A DNA stretch of 64,000 nucleotides, from positions 18,929,001 to 18,993,000 of the forward strand of contig OY727099.1 in the NCBI GenBank assembly GCA_963402885.1. The letters run 5' to 3'. How positions within the stretch are numbered: position 1 is the stretch's first letter; each line of letters begins with the position of its first letter. The notes under the pieces are model-generated. The model was not told where the DNA came from and ran no database searches. It was given only the letters and a program-made list of their open reading frames with translations. The stretch is from Antedon bifida. Lineage: Eukaryota; Echinodermata; Crinoidea; Comatulida; Antedonidae. Positions 1 through 12,220 of this stretch are shown piece by piece. Both the position numbers and the translations under genes were made by a program.

Positions 1-255
1 AAACAATTGTCAAATTTGAGGCGGTATTTCTATCCTTAAACAACTTATATCGAATATGTTGAACAGGTTCTTATCCATCAGCATTTCTAAATCTTTAATA
101 TAATATTTTATTTGTCTAAATAAAAGAGAAATTCCGAAATTTTAGGAACAAATCTGGAAAATACCATTTCTTATGATTGCAATTCATATTTTTTGTCGTG
201 TATTGTTTCTCTTTTCTCAGAATTAATCAAGTTTTATTACTAATATTTTATACAG

Positions 256-1882
256 AGCCATTGGATGAACCTGAGATTGAATTGGAAACCATTGAAGATA
301 ATCATGCCATCTTGAGGTTAAAGGTATTTCAAAATGTCTAGCTTTATTCTATATTGCAATAAACTGGGAGAGTCGTTTCTATGTTTCATAGAAATGTTTT
401 TTTTATGGCGGTTTACATTGCAATTTTTTGTTAATCATTATGGCACTTTACCTATTCTACTTTAAATATTATATGTTATTATATATTATTTTAGTCTGTT
501 TCTGATGATCAAATCCAATGTAACTATATTCTTCGATATCAAGTGCAATATTTGCACATGGGTGGACATATACAAGGTATAATCAACACAACAAGTAGTT
601 CTCAATTAGAAGTTGAACTACCAGGATTATCAAGTTGTACTGCTTATGTTGCCACTGCTCGAGTTGTTAATAATCTTGAGATACCTGGTGATTGGGGACA
701 AGAAATAACTATACAAACAGCACCATCAGGTAAACAAAAAAATCAAAAAAAAATCAATGTCAATAACAATTACACATGAAAAATACAACAATATAAATAA
801 GAGTTAAAATGATAGAAAACATATCGTTACAAAAAATAGAATAGGAATATCATTAAAAATGTTGTATAAATGATATAAATGTAAAGAACAAAAGAAATAA
901 AAATAAAATAAAAGCCGAACACAATAAAAAGTTATTTTTAAATTGTTAAAAATGATCATCAAGCAGATCGTTGTTAATTAATTCTTTCACTAATTATTAT
1001 TTAAATATGAGACTACGTATGGTATTTTAAATATTGTCTTTATTCTGTGGTTCACTCTACAGAACCATCGATAAAAAGTAATCCATTCACAAATGGAACA
1101 CATTTGCAGATGAAGTGGAAAGCTTCTACATGTGACATCCCAGACTATCAGGTGAGCTACCATTATGAACTGTCAGGTGATGGAATATTTCAGCAAGGAA
1201 ACACAACAGAAACTGAAGTTGTATTTGGCAAAGAATATACATTCACAGTATTAGCGTCGTATTCAAATGTTAAAGGGACACCTAGCAGCAAGAAAGTTAT
1301 GTTTGGAACAGATTGTGATTACCAAGAAGACAAATCAAACCAGATACAAGGTGTGTAACATCATTGATTTAGATTCAGTTGAGCTTAGATTTTTGTCAAG
1401 ACACCTTACGTCGTTGAGAAAATAAAACCAATAACACAACAAAATATAAAATTATTATATTTCCAGGATACGTAATAGGTTTTGTAATTGGCTCACTAAC
1501 TTCGGCAGTAATCACTGTTGCTATCACCTTGATATTTAAACGGTAATGTAAAGTTTCTTTAGTTTAAAAAAAAGAGAAGAAATAAAAGAAGGCTGAACTA
1601 TACTTATATTTTCAGCAAAATATAGATCATTATTCTATGCAAGTTTGGACTTTGCCCACCAAGACGTTTTATTAGTGAAATATAACAACTATTCTACACT
1701 GTAATTATAGATCTAGAAGCAACCACTCAGAAAAGGATGGTGGTAAATCCTCAACTCAATCCTCTGCTCAACCTAATGTATGCACAATAGATACTGATTA
1801 CCAAACATTGTCAAAAAAATGTGAAGAAAGTGAATATGAAGGAATTAAGTCTTCTTCTGCTGCTGAAAAGAACCTGTACTAG
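256..1882 (+). CDS. C-terminal part of an FN3-repeat single-pass receptor with ITAM-like tail (5' end outside window)
   Basis: Five spliced exons join in frame: 256-323, 495-729, 1063-1350, 1467-1542 and 1711-1882 (stop TAG 1880-1882). Introns are GT-AG and phases match (0, 1, 1, 2). The first two exons form one fibronectin type III-like domain (…YILRYQVQYL…SSCTAYVATARVVN) and the third a second, with several N-x-T/S sites, so this part should be extracellular. Exon 4 encodes a transmembrane helix with no charged residue (VIGFVIGSLTSAVITVAITL) followed by the stop-transfer KR. The last exon is a short cytoplasmic tail, rich in Ser, with DYQTL and EYEGI. The N-terminus lies before base 1, so ligand and full architecture are unknown. 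Cell-surface recognition or adhesion is inferred from architecture only. I do not recognise an orthologue. Confidence 0.8.
1799..1846 (+). other. ITAM-like motif in receptor tail
   Basis: Within the tail exon the frame reads Y-Q-T-L, eight residues, then Y-E-G-I, with acidic residues just before each Tyr. This fits the ITAM consensus YxxL/I-x(6-12)-YxxL/I. Each half would also fit a YxxΦ sorting signal, so signalling is inferred, not shown. Confidence 0.6.
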
Positions 1883-3177
1883 TACCGAAGAAAAAAATCG
1901 ATAGCTATTATAGTACAGGAGACAAATTAATAATGTTGATAATAGTCTTAACTAGATATAGTATACATACCAAGAAGTTTGCAAACGGGTGGTTGGTAAA
2001 ATAATGCTTCTTAGCTCTCCTCTAAAACATCTCTAATAGGCCAATAGCAATAGCATTTTCAATGTATATATTTTGTAGAAACCCCCACACTCATCGCCAC
2101 AAAATGATTTCTGTATACTTCTTACCATGCTACTTGAATTCGTCTCTCAACAATCTTTAAACAAAATGCATATTTAGTAGTATTTGTTGGAGGTAGTCCT
2201 ATTCACACGTATCGAACTTACAGGGAAAATACCAAAGTAAATATGACTAAATAATCAATTGTTTAACACCAACCGTAGCAAATATGTTACAGTCCAAAAC
2301 TAGTTAGGCCTAAAACAATGTTATTATTCAAATTACCATTTCAGTTAATAATTTTAGGATTGTAATTAGTGTTTGTTAAAATAATAATTTATATAAATAT
2401 ATAGGCCTAAGCCTACCCTTTAATATTATATAATAAGAAGCCTATTTGTTAGAAGATACCGTTCTATTGGGTTTTTAAAATTATAACTTAAGCATAAATA
2501 TTTTTGTTTTAGTATTAGCCTAATACAAAATAATTATCATTAAAGTCCAATTCTCTACGTTTTTTAGATTTTTATGGTCACAAACTACATTTATTGTAAA
2601 AATAAATACAATATGGTCCTATTGAGATAACTTTTTTTGTTTTAAAACGGTTACAAATGTGAAAAATAAGTTGATTCCATCATGCATTGCGCGCGGATTG
2701 ATATTTTAGTTTTTCTTTTGTGATCGATTCACCTACTTTCGATCGAGGAGACCAACATAAATGTAAGTTATCATAATTTTTCGGGTACCTACAATGTGTA
2801 TTAATGGATTCTGGAGAAAAAAACAGAAAGGCAATTAATGCAGCAACTAGGCAACGTAAGACTAGGCCTATCTAGCGTACGATGTTCGTACGTACGTTAA
2901 TGTTGTTTACCAGCTAGGCCAACAAAACTAAGCCTAGGCCTAAAAACCGTCCACGAGTGCATTGTTTCTCTTTGGTATATAAGGCCCATGATAATAATGA
3001 ATATTCATTGATAAAAAATGTTTGCTCCTATTGTAAAATTAAATTAAAACTATATGAAATAGTTATCAAATGATTGATTTTCCTATGTAGAAGATCATAC
3101 TCTTTAAGGTTTCATAATGTTTTAAGAACTTTTCCTTTTTATTTTACAATGCAACACCAAGACTTTTTAATGGAAGG
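1883..3177. other. Intergenic, no gene seen
   Basis: This stretch holds the presumed 3' UTR of the FN3 receptor and AT-rich sequence. No convincing exon or RNA gene is visible. A short GC-richer patch near 2690-2760 (gcgcgcgg) is followed by a possible donor at 2762, but nothing supports an exon. AGGCCT motifs are dense around 2860-2945. Confidence 0.5.
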
Positions 3178-4217
3178 TGTTACAACCGGTAATGAAGAAA
3201 ACGCCAGCTAATGTCGGAACAACCGCAAATGTAGCACAATCCACCGCTAATGTAGTAAAACAGTTTATGTAGTAAGTGACGACCTCTTTTAAAGGACCAC
3301 CACCTCTCATAATCGAACATCTCCTGTAACAACAACCTAACTCTATTGAACGACCACCGTCTCGGTTAAAGGACCGCTTCTCATAAACGACCACACCTCT
3401 CGTCAGAGAGAGAGAGAGGTTGTGGTGCCTTAAAAGAGGTAGTCACTTACGAGGTGGTCCTTTAAATGAGGTGGTCACTTACGAGAGGTGTGGTCGTTTA
3501 GAAAGGTGGTCGCTTACGAGAGGTGATCGATTATCAGAAACGGTCCCTTATGAGAGGAGGTGATCACTTACAGTACGGGAGGTGGTCGATTGTGAGAAGT
3601 GGTCTCTTAACAGAGATGGTGGTCGTTCAATAGTGGTGATCGTTACTGGAGGTGGTCGATTATGAGAGGTGGTCACTTACGAGAGGTATGGTCGTTAAGA
3701 GAGGTGGTTGCTTACGAGAGGTGGTCGATTATGAAAAGCGGGCCCTTATGAGAGTTGGTTGTCCTTTAAAAGAGGTTGTCACTCAGAGAGGTGTGGTGGT
3801 TGAGAGAGGTGGTTGCTTACGAGAGGAGTCGTTACGGGAGGTGTCCGATTATGAGAAGCGGTCCCTTAACAGAGATGATGGTCTTTCAATAGAGGTGGTC
3901 GCTAACGAAGGTGGTTGCTTACGATGTACGGTCGTTTTAGGGAGGTGATCGCTTACGAGATGGCCGCGTTTTGAAAGTCGGTCGTTTACGAGAGGTGGAT
4001 AGACTGAGAGCTAATTAAAGATTTAGACATTAGTTTGTAAAATATATAATATTTTCTACATTAGCTGGTGTTTTTATTTATTATATTATTTTATTTACTA
4101 CATAAGCTGTTGGTGTTTCTACATTAGCTGGAGTTTTCACTACATTAACGGTGGATTGTTGTAAATTAGCGGTTGTTTCGACATTAGATGGCGTTTTCTA
4201 CATTAGCGGTTGTAACA
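3178..4217. mobile_element. Foldback-type non-autonomous element with long inverted ends and internal minisatellite
   Basis: The left end (3178-3265, beginning tgttacaaccggtaatgaag) is the inverted complement of the right end (4130-4217, ending cattagcggttgtaaca). Roughly 85 bp match with few differences. The body (about 3400-4010) is a degenerate minisatellite of ggtggtcgnttacgagag type units. No transposase is visible and no clear target-site duplication was found. Two short reading frames inside (3167-3394 minus, 3652-3948 plus) are products of the repeat. Confidence 0.75.
3400..4010. repeat. Degenerate minisatellite, units of about 18-20 bp
   Basis: The unit gaggtggtcgcttacgagag is repeated with many substitutions across the core of the foldback element. 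Similar wording (cttacgggag, gaccgcttgcgggag) appears again at 60986-61024. Confidence 0.7.
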
Positions 4218-5909
4218 GAGGCTTTGTGTGAGGTATTTTTATATCTCTGAATTACAAATTTAAGTAATGTGTATTGTATTGTATTGTAGTATTGTTCTTG
4301 ACAATTAAAATAGCCCCTTTTTTAAATAGAATAAAACTTTACGATATAGTGTATGTGTGTATTTTTTTGTTTAGGTTTTTTTTACAACGTTATTGTTATC
4401 ATATTTTACCATTGTTATTATTTAACTATTTTGTGATGCTTGTTTTTCTTGTCTTTGGAAATCTTATTTTGAAAGTAAAAAAATAAAAATAAATTTTAAA
4501 AATTGAAAAATCAGACATCGGACTAGTATGTTCTCTATATCGCCGTAATTCCTATGCCACTAAGATAAGAGAAATGATAAAATCAATACACATTTGATTT
4601 ATTTAGAGTATATAAAGAGCTAATGCATTGCTTTTAAAATGTTGTAAGCCAATTTTTAACGAGTAATGTTTAGTTAAATTTCACTTGCCGTAGGTCCTTA
4701 TCTATTACCAAATACACTGATTATTATTTAGATTTCATAGTCACAGTTTTTTAGAATGAAAGTTAAACAGCCTAACTCCATTCGATCATACGTCTAATTG
4801 TTTCCAATATATGCAAATGTAAAATTACTTACAGCATATATGATGTTTAAAATATGACAAGCAATATTGCAGTTCTCACTGCTTCATCAAAAATATTTTT
4901 TGTTTACTCTGACCTTGTTCATCACGGAAGTTTAAACGACACATTTAACAAACTTGTTATTGTGTAACTTACACAAAATGAACGGTAACCTTGATAAACA
5001 ATTTATTAACGGAAATCCGACATAGGAAAGTCATAATAATTGTAAACGAATATTCTATTTGATATTATGTGTTAGCCTACAATTAATGTTCTGATATTAG
5101 TTAATGTTTATAGTTGTTCTTAATTTTTTCTTATCGTTTAAGATCTATACCGATGTACAGTACTCAGTGTTACCGATGTGACACAAGCGTTTCCATTTGC
5201 ATGGCATTGTATGTATATCAACATAGATCAGCGCCGGTGTATCAGACGGAAACAGTATACTCGTTTTATATTTCAAAAAAGAAAAAGTAACGACATTGGT
5301 GTAATAACCAGTCTGTTACAAATTCCAAATTATTGTTTTATGTAAGAAATAAAAATTAAGTATTTTCATTCCAATGCTTTAAAATCGTGCACTCATGACT
5401 AGATGTATTTTACATTTTCAAAAAATATTTATTTACCATAATTGTTTATATATTGTTCACTTTACACAATAAGCATTCCTTATTTTAACCTACTTGTAAA
5501 TGAAAATAGAATGTTGTTTATAATGATAATTAACGTACACAAATACACATTTCTTACTGAATCAATCAATCAAGAATAATAGCAATCACTAATATTAATA
5601 TTGACAAATGGAAACATTGCGTTTACACTATAGAAAATTTACAAAAGCTAACAAAAAATGTTTTAATTACAGTATATTTGAGATCATTATAATTGCTAAT
5701 TGAAATAAAATCCATGTAATTTGTATCAATAACTAAATTTCTTTTCTGATAATTATTGATTATTTATAAATATATTTAAATAAGTCTCGATATTAATGTA
5801 AATGGTGAAAATAAGAAAATGTACAATAATAATAAAAATCGTTTGATTTTCAGTTGGGCAGATTGCTTCGATATCAATATCTTTACACCGGATTGTTTAC
5901 ATCTTTACT
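4218..5909. other. Intergenic, no gene seen
   Basis: AT-rich sequence with many homopolymer runs. I see no exon with matching splice sites, no RNA gene and no clear repeat. The short reading frame at 4274-4486 is low-complexity and hydrophobic and has no family resemblance. Confidence 0.5.
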
Positions 5910-6037
5910 CTAAAGCCTTGTCTACACTAAACTTTATGTGTGAAAATGTGATGTGCCCATATATATGGACATGATATCATATCACTACCATATTTGAGCA
6001 CACTTTTTTGGTCAAACTAGTGAGACACGTGATTTAG
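5910..6037. mobile_element. MITE family 1, copy a
   Basis: It starts taaagccttgtctacacta and ends with an imperfect inverted complement. Inside are the family hallmarks gtgatgtgcccatatatgg and catatcactaccatatttg. Four other full copies are listed separately. Confidence 0.7.
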
Positions 6038-6499
6038 AGTAGTATTTCTTATTATTATAATTTTCATTATTAATAATAATATGTGTGTTATTATTATGAC
6101 GTCAGTATTGTTGACGTTATTAAACCATTCATATCTTGATTGAACCTGCCAATTAACTATATACATTCTGAAATGAAGATATGTTTTGCATTTACTCATG
6201 ATTTGCGTCTTAATCTATTTCCAATCGTTTATCTTACTAAAACTAAACCAAACCAAAAAAAAAATCTTCTTGAATTAGAAAAGAAACAATACGGTAGAGT
6301 GTTATACATACAAATAGGTTATTTATGTTTAGAACAGACGCCAAAATCCATTTTAAATACCAACATAAAAAAACTGGCTGTTGAATTGTTTGAAATGACT
6401 CATCATAGGTGTGTATTTTGTTGAGAAATATACCATTATGTATATGCCTTTCGATTCAACAAAAAGTATGCCGGCAGCAATCTTGTTTGTAAAATTTGT

Positions 6500-9400
6500 T
6501 TATCCCATATTTCGGTAAAAACAGTAAGCGAAGATCACGCTAATAAACTGAAAAACGAAAAATGACGATGAATTTATCACAACTCAATGGCTATTTTGAG
6601 AGAATGGTTCAATATTTACATGACATAGGGCCTCATTCATCCTTTGCTCTTTTGCGTCAAGTTTGAAATAAATTAATAGATATTTATTTATTAGGAATTA
6701 CTTTATCCATTTGCTCATTTATTTATTCATTTTGTCTCGGTCACCGTTTAATTTTTTCATTCTATCATTCACTCACTTGATAAAATTGTATTTAATTAAG
6801 TAATGTGTGTTGCCTTACCAATATGAACGCATGTGTGATACCAATTACAGATAAAGGTATTGTATACAGGTCACCATGTGCTTTCACGGCGTCATAGCAT
6901 CCCTAAACGATAAAATAAATGAGTACATAGTTATTTCTTTTCTTAACTTTGTCGTTATCTGAACAATAAGCGTTTCTTAACATGCAGCATTTATTTCATG
7001 TTGTTATCAAATTATTTTACTGATTAGTAAGAAGATTTTAAAACTTGCTGGCAAAAGGAAAAAAGTTTGAATAAATAAATTCCTTTATATAAATTAACAA
7101 AAGGGATCATTTCAAAAAGAGTTTTTTTTATCAATTTAAACAATAATTTGTTTGGTGATTTTTGTTTGTTTCTGTACAAAGGCTATCTCTGATGCCAATA
7201 ATGCCAAAATAGTAATTAGTTATTACAATTATAAAGAAAAAAAAGTATATCCTTCGTATCAGACAGTACCATCAGTATCGTATACATCATTTACACGTAT
7301 GTGTATTCATATTTCCATCTATAATGTTAGGCCTACTTAACGATGTTAAAAATGTGCTTTATCAATGATTTTGCCTATGATATTAAACAGATTAAGACAA
7401 ATTTCCCCAAATCGTCAACTATACGGGTATAGACACATTTTCTTCATTACTTATAGTCGGTCACTTTAATTCAAACTTTACAGTACCACTTTATAAACTT
7501 GACTGTAATCAGTGATCGGGTCTTGGCAATGACGTGCATCGATTGGTTCTCCATTGTCCTTTTCTTTACAGCATGATAATGGAACTTTTGTACGTGATAG
7601 TACTGGTTGATCTAACCACCATTGGGAATGTAGGTAAGCTATAGGCCCAGCCTCTTCATTCGAGAATACCCCGCAACAGTCCCACTGAAAGACAAACAAA
7701 GTGTGTGGGTTACTATTAGAAAGAGGTTACTATTAGAGTGTGGGTTACTATTTGAGTGGACCCAACACCTGCTGAGCTTCGGAAACAAGTAAACAAGTAA
7801 GCGTGGGTTACTATTAGGGCAGGGGGTTACTATTAGAGTGTGAGTTACTATTAGAGTAGTGGGTTTTTATTATAGAATGAATTACAAGTAGGGTTACTAT
7901 TAGAAGGGGGGTTTACTATTAAAGTGTGGGGATGACTATTAGAAGTGGGTTAATATTAGAGTGTGGGTTACTATTAGAGTGTGGGTTACTATTAGAGTGT
8001 GGGTCACTATTAGAGTGTGGGTTACTATTAGAAGATTTACTGTACCTCTTCTTGAACGTTATTCCATGCGAATGTAACATCGTCTTGGTTGTTTTCGTTT
8101 CCTCCAATCCCGTATTCAAACTGTAAAGTATTCAACATCACAGTCTCCAAATCGTTTGTTCCCTAAGATAGGTTTAAACCGACAAACAAAATGTAACAGT
8201 TACTTTATTCAGTAGAACCTACTGTGGTATAAGACAACCCTTTGTACACTGGACAAGGAAACACTTTCCTTGAATCGATCAGGGATAAATAATTGTATGT
8301 TTTAACACCACGGACAGCCTTATTCATGTGACACTCATTAAGAAGACATTTTAAAGGTTTTCCCTCGATTGTAGGCCTATTGTAATTTGGGGTTAGGGTT
8401 AGTGTAAGAATTGCATTGGGACGTGTCCCAAACGTATCCAATGACCGTGACCAAACTTGTCTCTTTTAACTTTTTCCTGTCAATTAGTGTATAAAATGTA
8501 TAGAACGAGTCCATATACCTGCACATAAAACGAAAGTGCTGTAACGCCCCCTATGATTTCAACAACAAACATGACAGACAACGCTATGAGATACTGAAAT
8601 ATAAATAGAACGTAGAGTAATATACAGTACAGTACATACAACATTGTATTACTTAATTAATATAAAAGTAATTTATGACAAAAGTGACGCGCCACAAATG
8701 TTGGTATTGCATAACTAACGTTACCAATAAATTATTTTCATTATTTTTGAAACATTATTAGATCTTGAATAATAAATAAATATTTCAACAGAGGGCGCAT
8801 GTTGATATTTTCATGTTCAAAGAATACATAATTTTTATATTTGTGAAGTTTTTTTTTCTGGAATGTTCTGTTAGTATAAACCTATTTACAGCGAAACATT
8901 CAGAACTAAAAAGCCACTCCTGTAAAATTCTCCTACATAAGAAAAATATCAATATATTTTGTGTGTGTCTTAATGCTGTGTGTGATTTAGGCTAATTTCG
9001 CTACAAGCATGTGTATGCGAATTTGGTGTAATGGTTATGTAACCAGCCTTTCAACTAACAATAGATTCTGTTGACTAACAATAGAACAGCAACGCCAAAA
9101 AATGTGAATAATAAAAGAAATAGGTTTTTTAAAACTACTCGTATCAAAAAACCTGTAAATAAAATCGAATAATGTCATAAAAGTACAAATCACAAATTAT
9201 AACTCTTGACTCTTGTGCAAAAATGAAGTTTTTTGGACAAGTTGTTATCGAGAAAATGCAATTTCAGTTTACTTGTTACTTTTAGACTGCTCGCTGGCTT
9301 TTTAAAATGTTCTCCTATCCTTTAACACTAGCCGGTCATTTATGTTATTTGTGAAGTTATTAATACAGCAATTAATTTTCTGGTCTGAAAGTATATACCT

Positions 9401-10797
9401 ATCTACACCAAAAAATTCAGAATAATAACTTGAAAACTGTAGGCGCTATCGTATCGTGCTAACAAACAAACAAACAACCATACATACAAACAAAGTAAAT
9501 TAATTGTATTTTACTTGGCATAATAAAACACACAATCGATCGACTACATATACCTGCTTGACGGAGGTAAATAATAACTTGCGCATTTTTTGTAGGCGCT
9601 ATCGTGCTAAAAAGACAAAGTACTATACTTTCATTCATTCATTTACATTCTATTTTGACAATTGGTCTATGCAAAACACCGCCTTACCACAAAAACACAA
9701 GACTTGTTTTGTTTCCATGTACTGCAACAGCCATATATAGCCAAAACGACTACAAATAAACCACCGAAAATTAAAATAAATCCCGCAGACACGTACGTGT
9801 CACTGTCAAACATCAGAGCAATATCCCCACTCATGTTTTCAACTATGACCCATGTTGCAAACGCCGCCATTACGAAGCTGCCTAACTGAAAATTAAAAAA
9901 ACAATCAATGATAAGATGATTATTTCGACAAATAATATAATTGACTTTAAATTTATTACTAAATATTTAGTATAGGCCTCATTTTAACTATAACGATTGT
10001 TTAATACAATTGCATTGTATGTAAGTGTTAGCCGACATACACTGGCCTATTTATATCATACATTATAGAGAAAATAAACAAAAACATTAGGCCTATATGT
10101 CTACTGAGTCGCTTATGATCGGTATAGTGCTTCCGGGGGACACACTGGGTTCATCCTGTTTTTGTGCTTTTATACGTCACCTGTGGTGGTCACTTTGATT
10201 GGTGGTGGTCACTATTAAAGTAGAGAGTAATTTTCCCCGTACCCCCACAGGGGAGTGCCCCACCGGAGGTGTTGACCGGTCGTGGGCGACCAATATTTCT
10301 ACATTTTTTGTACATATTTTTTGTTGTATGTTGTATGTATGTACATGTAGATGCATTTAAATAATAGTTACCAAACTGACAAGCACTCGCTTCTTTTTGG
10401 GTGTTGGGTGTTGTTGTTGTAAATTTAAGTTGGAATTTTATTGTGAAATTGTGAATAAACTTATATTTGCTGATTTAGGATCAATTATTATCCTTGAAAA
10501 CAGAACAGTATCTGCAGTGACATATTACAACATTTTTATTGACAAATTTACAAAATATCTTGAAAATAAATGTGTATTTTACTAATAAATTATTTTCAGT
10601 ATAATGGCTTTTTAGATATCTTATTCACATACAAAGTTGACAACGACTACCTTCTTTCATCTCAATTTTGTTTTCATATAAAAAATTAAAGTTAAAGTAC
10701 TCACCGCATATACTAAATTTAACAGGTAAATGGCCAAATTGCAGCATTTTGCCGCTGTATTGTTCTGGGTCCTTACGGGTTGGACCACATTCGCCAT
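6500..10797 (-). CDS. Tetraspanin, copy 2 (complete, 270 aa, seven exons)
   Basis: Exons in order of transcription: 10705-10797, 9688-9885, 8519-8593, 8046-8162, 7487-7684, 6819-6902 and 6500-6547 (stop TAA 6500-6502). All introns are phase 0 GT-AG and the sum is 813 nt, giving 270 aa. Four membrane segments are seen at about residues 20-46, 63-84, 98-120 and 240-265. The large extracellular loop (about 122-235) carries WDCCG (162-166), SCC, HC and GCYD (228-231), six cysteines in the tetraspanin pattern. Tetraspanins organise membrane microdomains with integrins and other receptors; a specific partner cannot be read here. The start is the first ATG of the exon, with a short cytoplasmic N-terminus. 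It is a tandem paralogue of the gene at 14125-19239. The last two exons are short and were placed by frame and by similarity of position to the paralogue. Confidence 0.85.
7690..8036. repeat. 18-bp minisatellite in tetraspanin intron
   Basis: Units of gtgggttactattagagt are near perfect at 7962-8030 and degenerate from 7700. The array ends about 8 bp from the splice donor of the exon at 8046-8162. Reading frames through it give hexapeptide repeats on both strands and are not genes. Confidence 0.85.
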
Positions 10798-11610
10798 GTT
10801 GATGACTGCTTTTCCTAAACTGAAACGACTGTCTCCTACCTCTGACTAATACACTGATACTTCCTCTCTAATATAGTTTAACTCTGACGTGTCTACAAGC
10901 ATTTAGACAAAGCATTTAACCCCAGTCTTCGTTATTTCCTTATGTTGTACATAATGTCTGTATGCCTCCTCTGAATAACTAATGATAAATGAGATGGATT
11001 ACATTAACTCTCAATTAAAAGGAAACTTTAATAATGAATTTATTGAAGGAAATCCGACAAAACTTTTGTGAGTCATATTACCATTTTGTAAACTAAGTAA
11101 TAAAAACAAGATTTAATTTAACATATCCTGTGTATAGACGTTTATGCCTACCCATATTTTAGACAATAAGATAACCGTTGAAAATTCATTTCTTATTTTG
11201 GTATAATATGAGATCCGTTATAATTTTCTATTTCCATAATGTGTAACAACGCGTTTCGCTTTTCTTATAAAGATGACATTTTTTTTTACTGATCGCTGTA
11301 TGTGTAGCCTACAGCATCTGATTCAATTACTTTATAAATCTATTGTTTTTTCTGATTATGTGAAGATCAACATAATACAAATAATTGAGATAAAACAGTT
11401 ATATATTTATAAAGAAGATGTATGTATTAGTTACATAAAATGCAACATAACTATTATATTTGAAATAGAACGGAGATAGTTTTCTGTAAATTTGTTAGAG
11501 AGAAAACTTGATGACTTAATCGCGTGGTATGCCTACGCTTTCGTATATAAAGTGATGAGTGTTGTTTCCTAACTTGATTTGAATAATCGAATCGAACAAT
11601 CAAAATCTTG
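10798..11610. other. Spacer upstream of tetraspanin copy 2
   Basis: Presumed 5' flank of the tetraspanin gene that starts at 10797, followed by AT-rich sequence. No exon, RNA gene or clear repeat is seen. Confidence 0.4.
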
Positions 11611-11773
11611 TAAAGCCTATTTTCCACTAAGCGAATATATTCACGCTAATCGAACATTCCTGAGTTCTGATTTGTTGCGCATTTGTTCACGTCACAAAAA
11701 GTAGATGAAAATATAAATACGCATGCGTAAATAATATTAATACACAAATTCGCCTAGTGTAAAACCGGCTTTA
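11611..11773. mobile_element. MITE with about 26-bp inverted ends
   Basis: The left end taaagcctattttccacta matches the complement of the right end (taaagccggttttacacta) with few changes. The element is about 163 bp with no coding capacity. Flanking cttg on both sides may be a 4-bp target duplication. Confidence 0.65.
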
Positions 11774-11944
11774 CTTGGCATTATTTCATACTTATCAAAA
11801 TCATGGATATTCAAATTCAATTGTTACCATAAAACAGGGATTAACTTGCTGATTGAAAATAATTTCCGATCCATAGTAGCTCATTTTGTAAAATGTCACC
11901 ACGTATAGCCCAGTAAATTACGCAATCTAACACTGTAGCAAATG

Positions 11945-12220
11945 AAAACAGTATAGCGCAGTTACCTAACTGGTGGTATTCATTGTGTTGTGCGCTGAAC
12001 CGGTATAGGTTTCATTTGGTTCATTCATAGTTCAAATCCAATCGCCGCTCTCCGTGTGTTCCAACTTGTGGGTTGGAATACATGATAGCGCACTGTCTTT
12101 CGGATAAGACGTTAAAGACGTTGGTCCCGGCGTGCAATATGGCTCATGTGCACGTTAATAAACGCCGTACAATCTTTGAAAAAAGGATCTTCTCCCGGTG
12201 TACTGATAAAATACAAACTT
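11945..12220 (+). mobile_element. tRNA-derived SINE-like element
   Basis: An A-box-like stretch (tagcgcagttacctaactgg, 11953-11972) is followed by a B-box-like agttcaaatcc (12029-12039). A body with tctttcggataagacgttaa then ggtcccg follows at about 12096-12130, a wording I recall from deuterostome SINEs. A-B spacing (about 76 bp) is wider than in a tRNA. No poly-A or target duplication was fixed. Confidence 0.5.

Noticed and set aside
2690-2770. Possible CpG-rich first exon with donor at 2762
   Set aside because: No downstream acceptor or coding exon could be joined to it.
3652-3948. 98-residue reading frame, and its neighbour at 3167-3394
   Set aside because: Lie within the foldback element and are products of its minisatellite.
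7919-8126. Overlapping reading frames on both strands coding hexapeptide repeats
   Set aside because: Both are translations of the 18-bp minisatellite and overlap the edge of a real tetraspanin exon in another frame.
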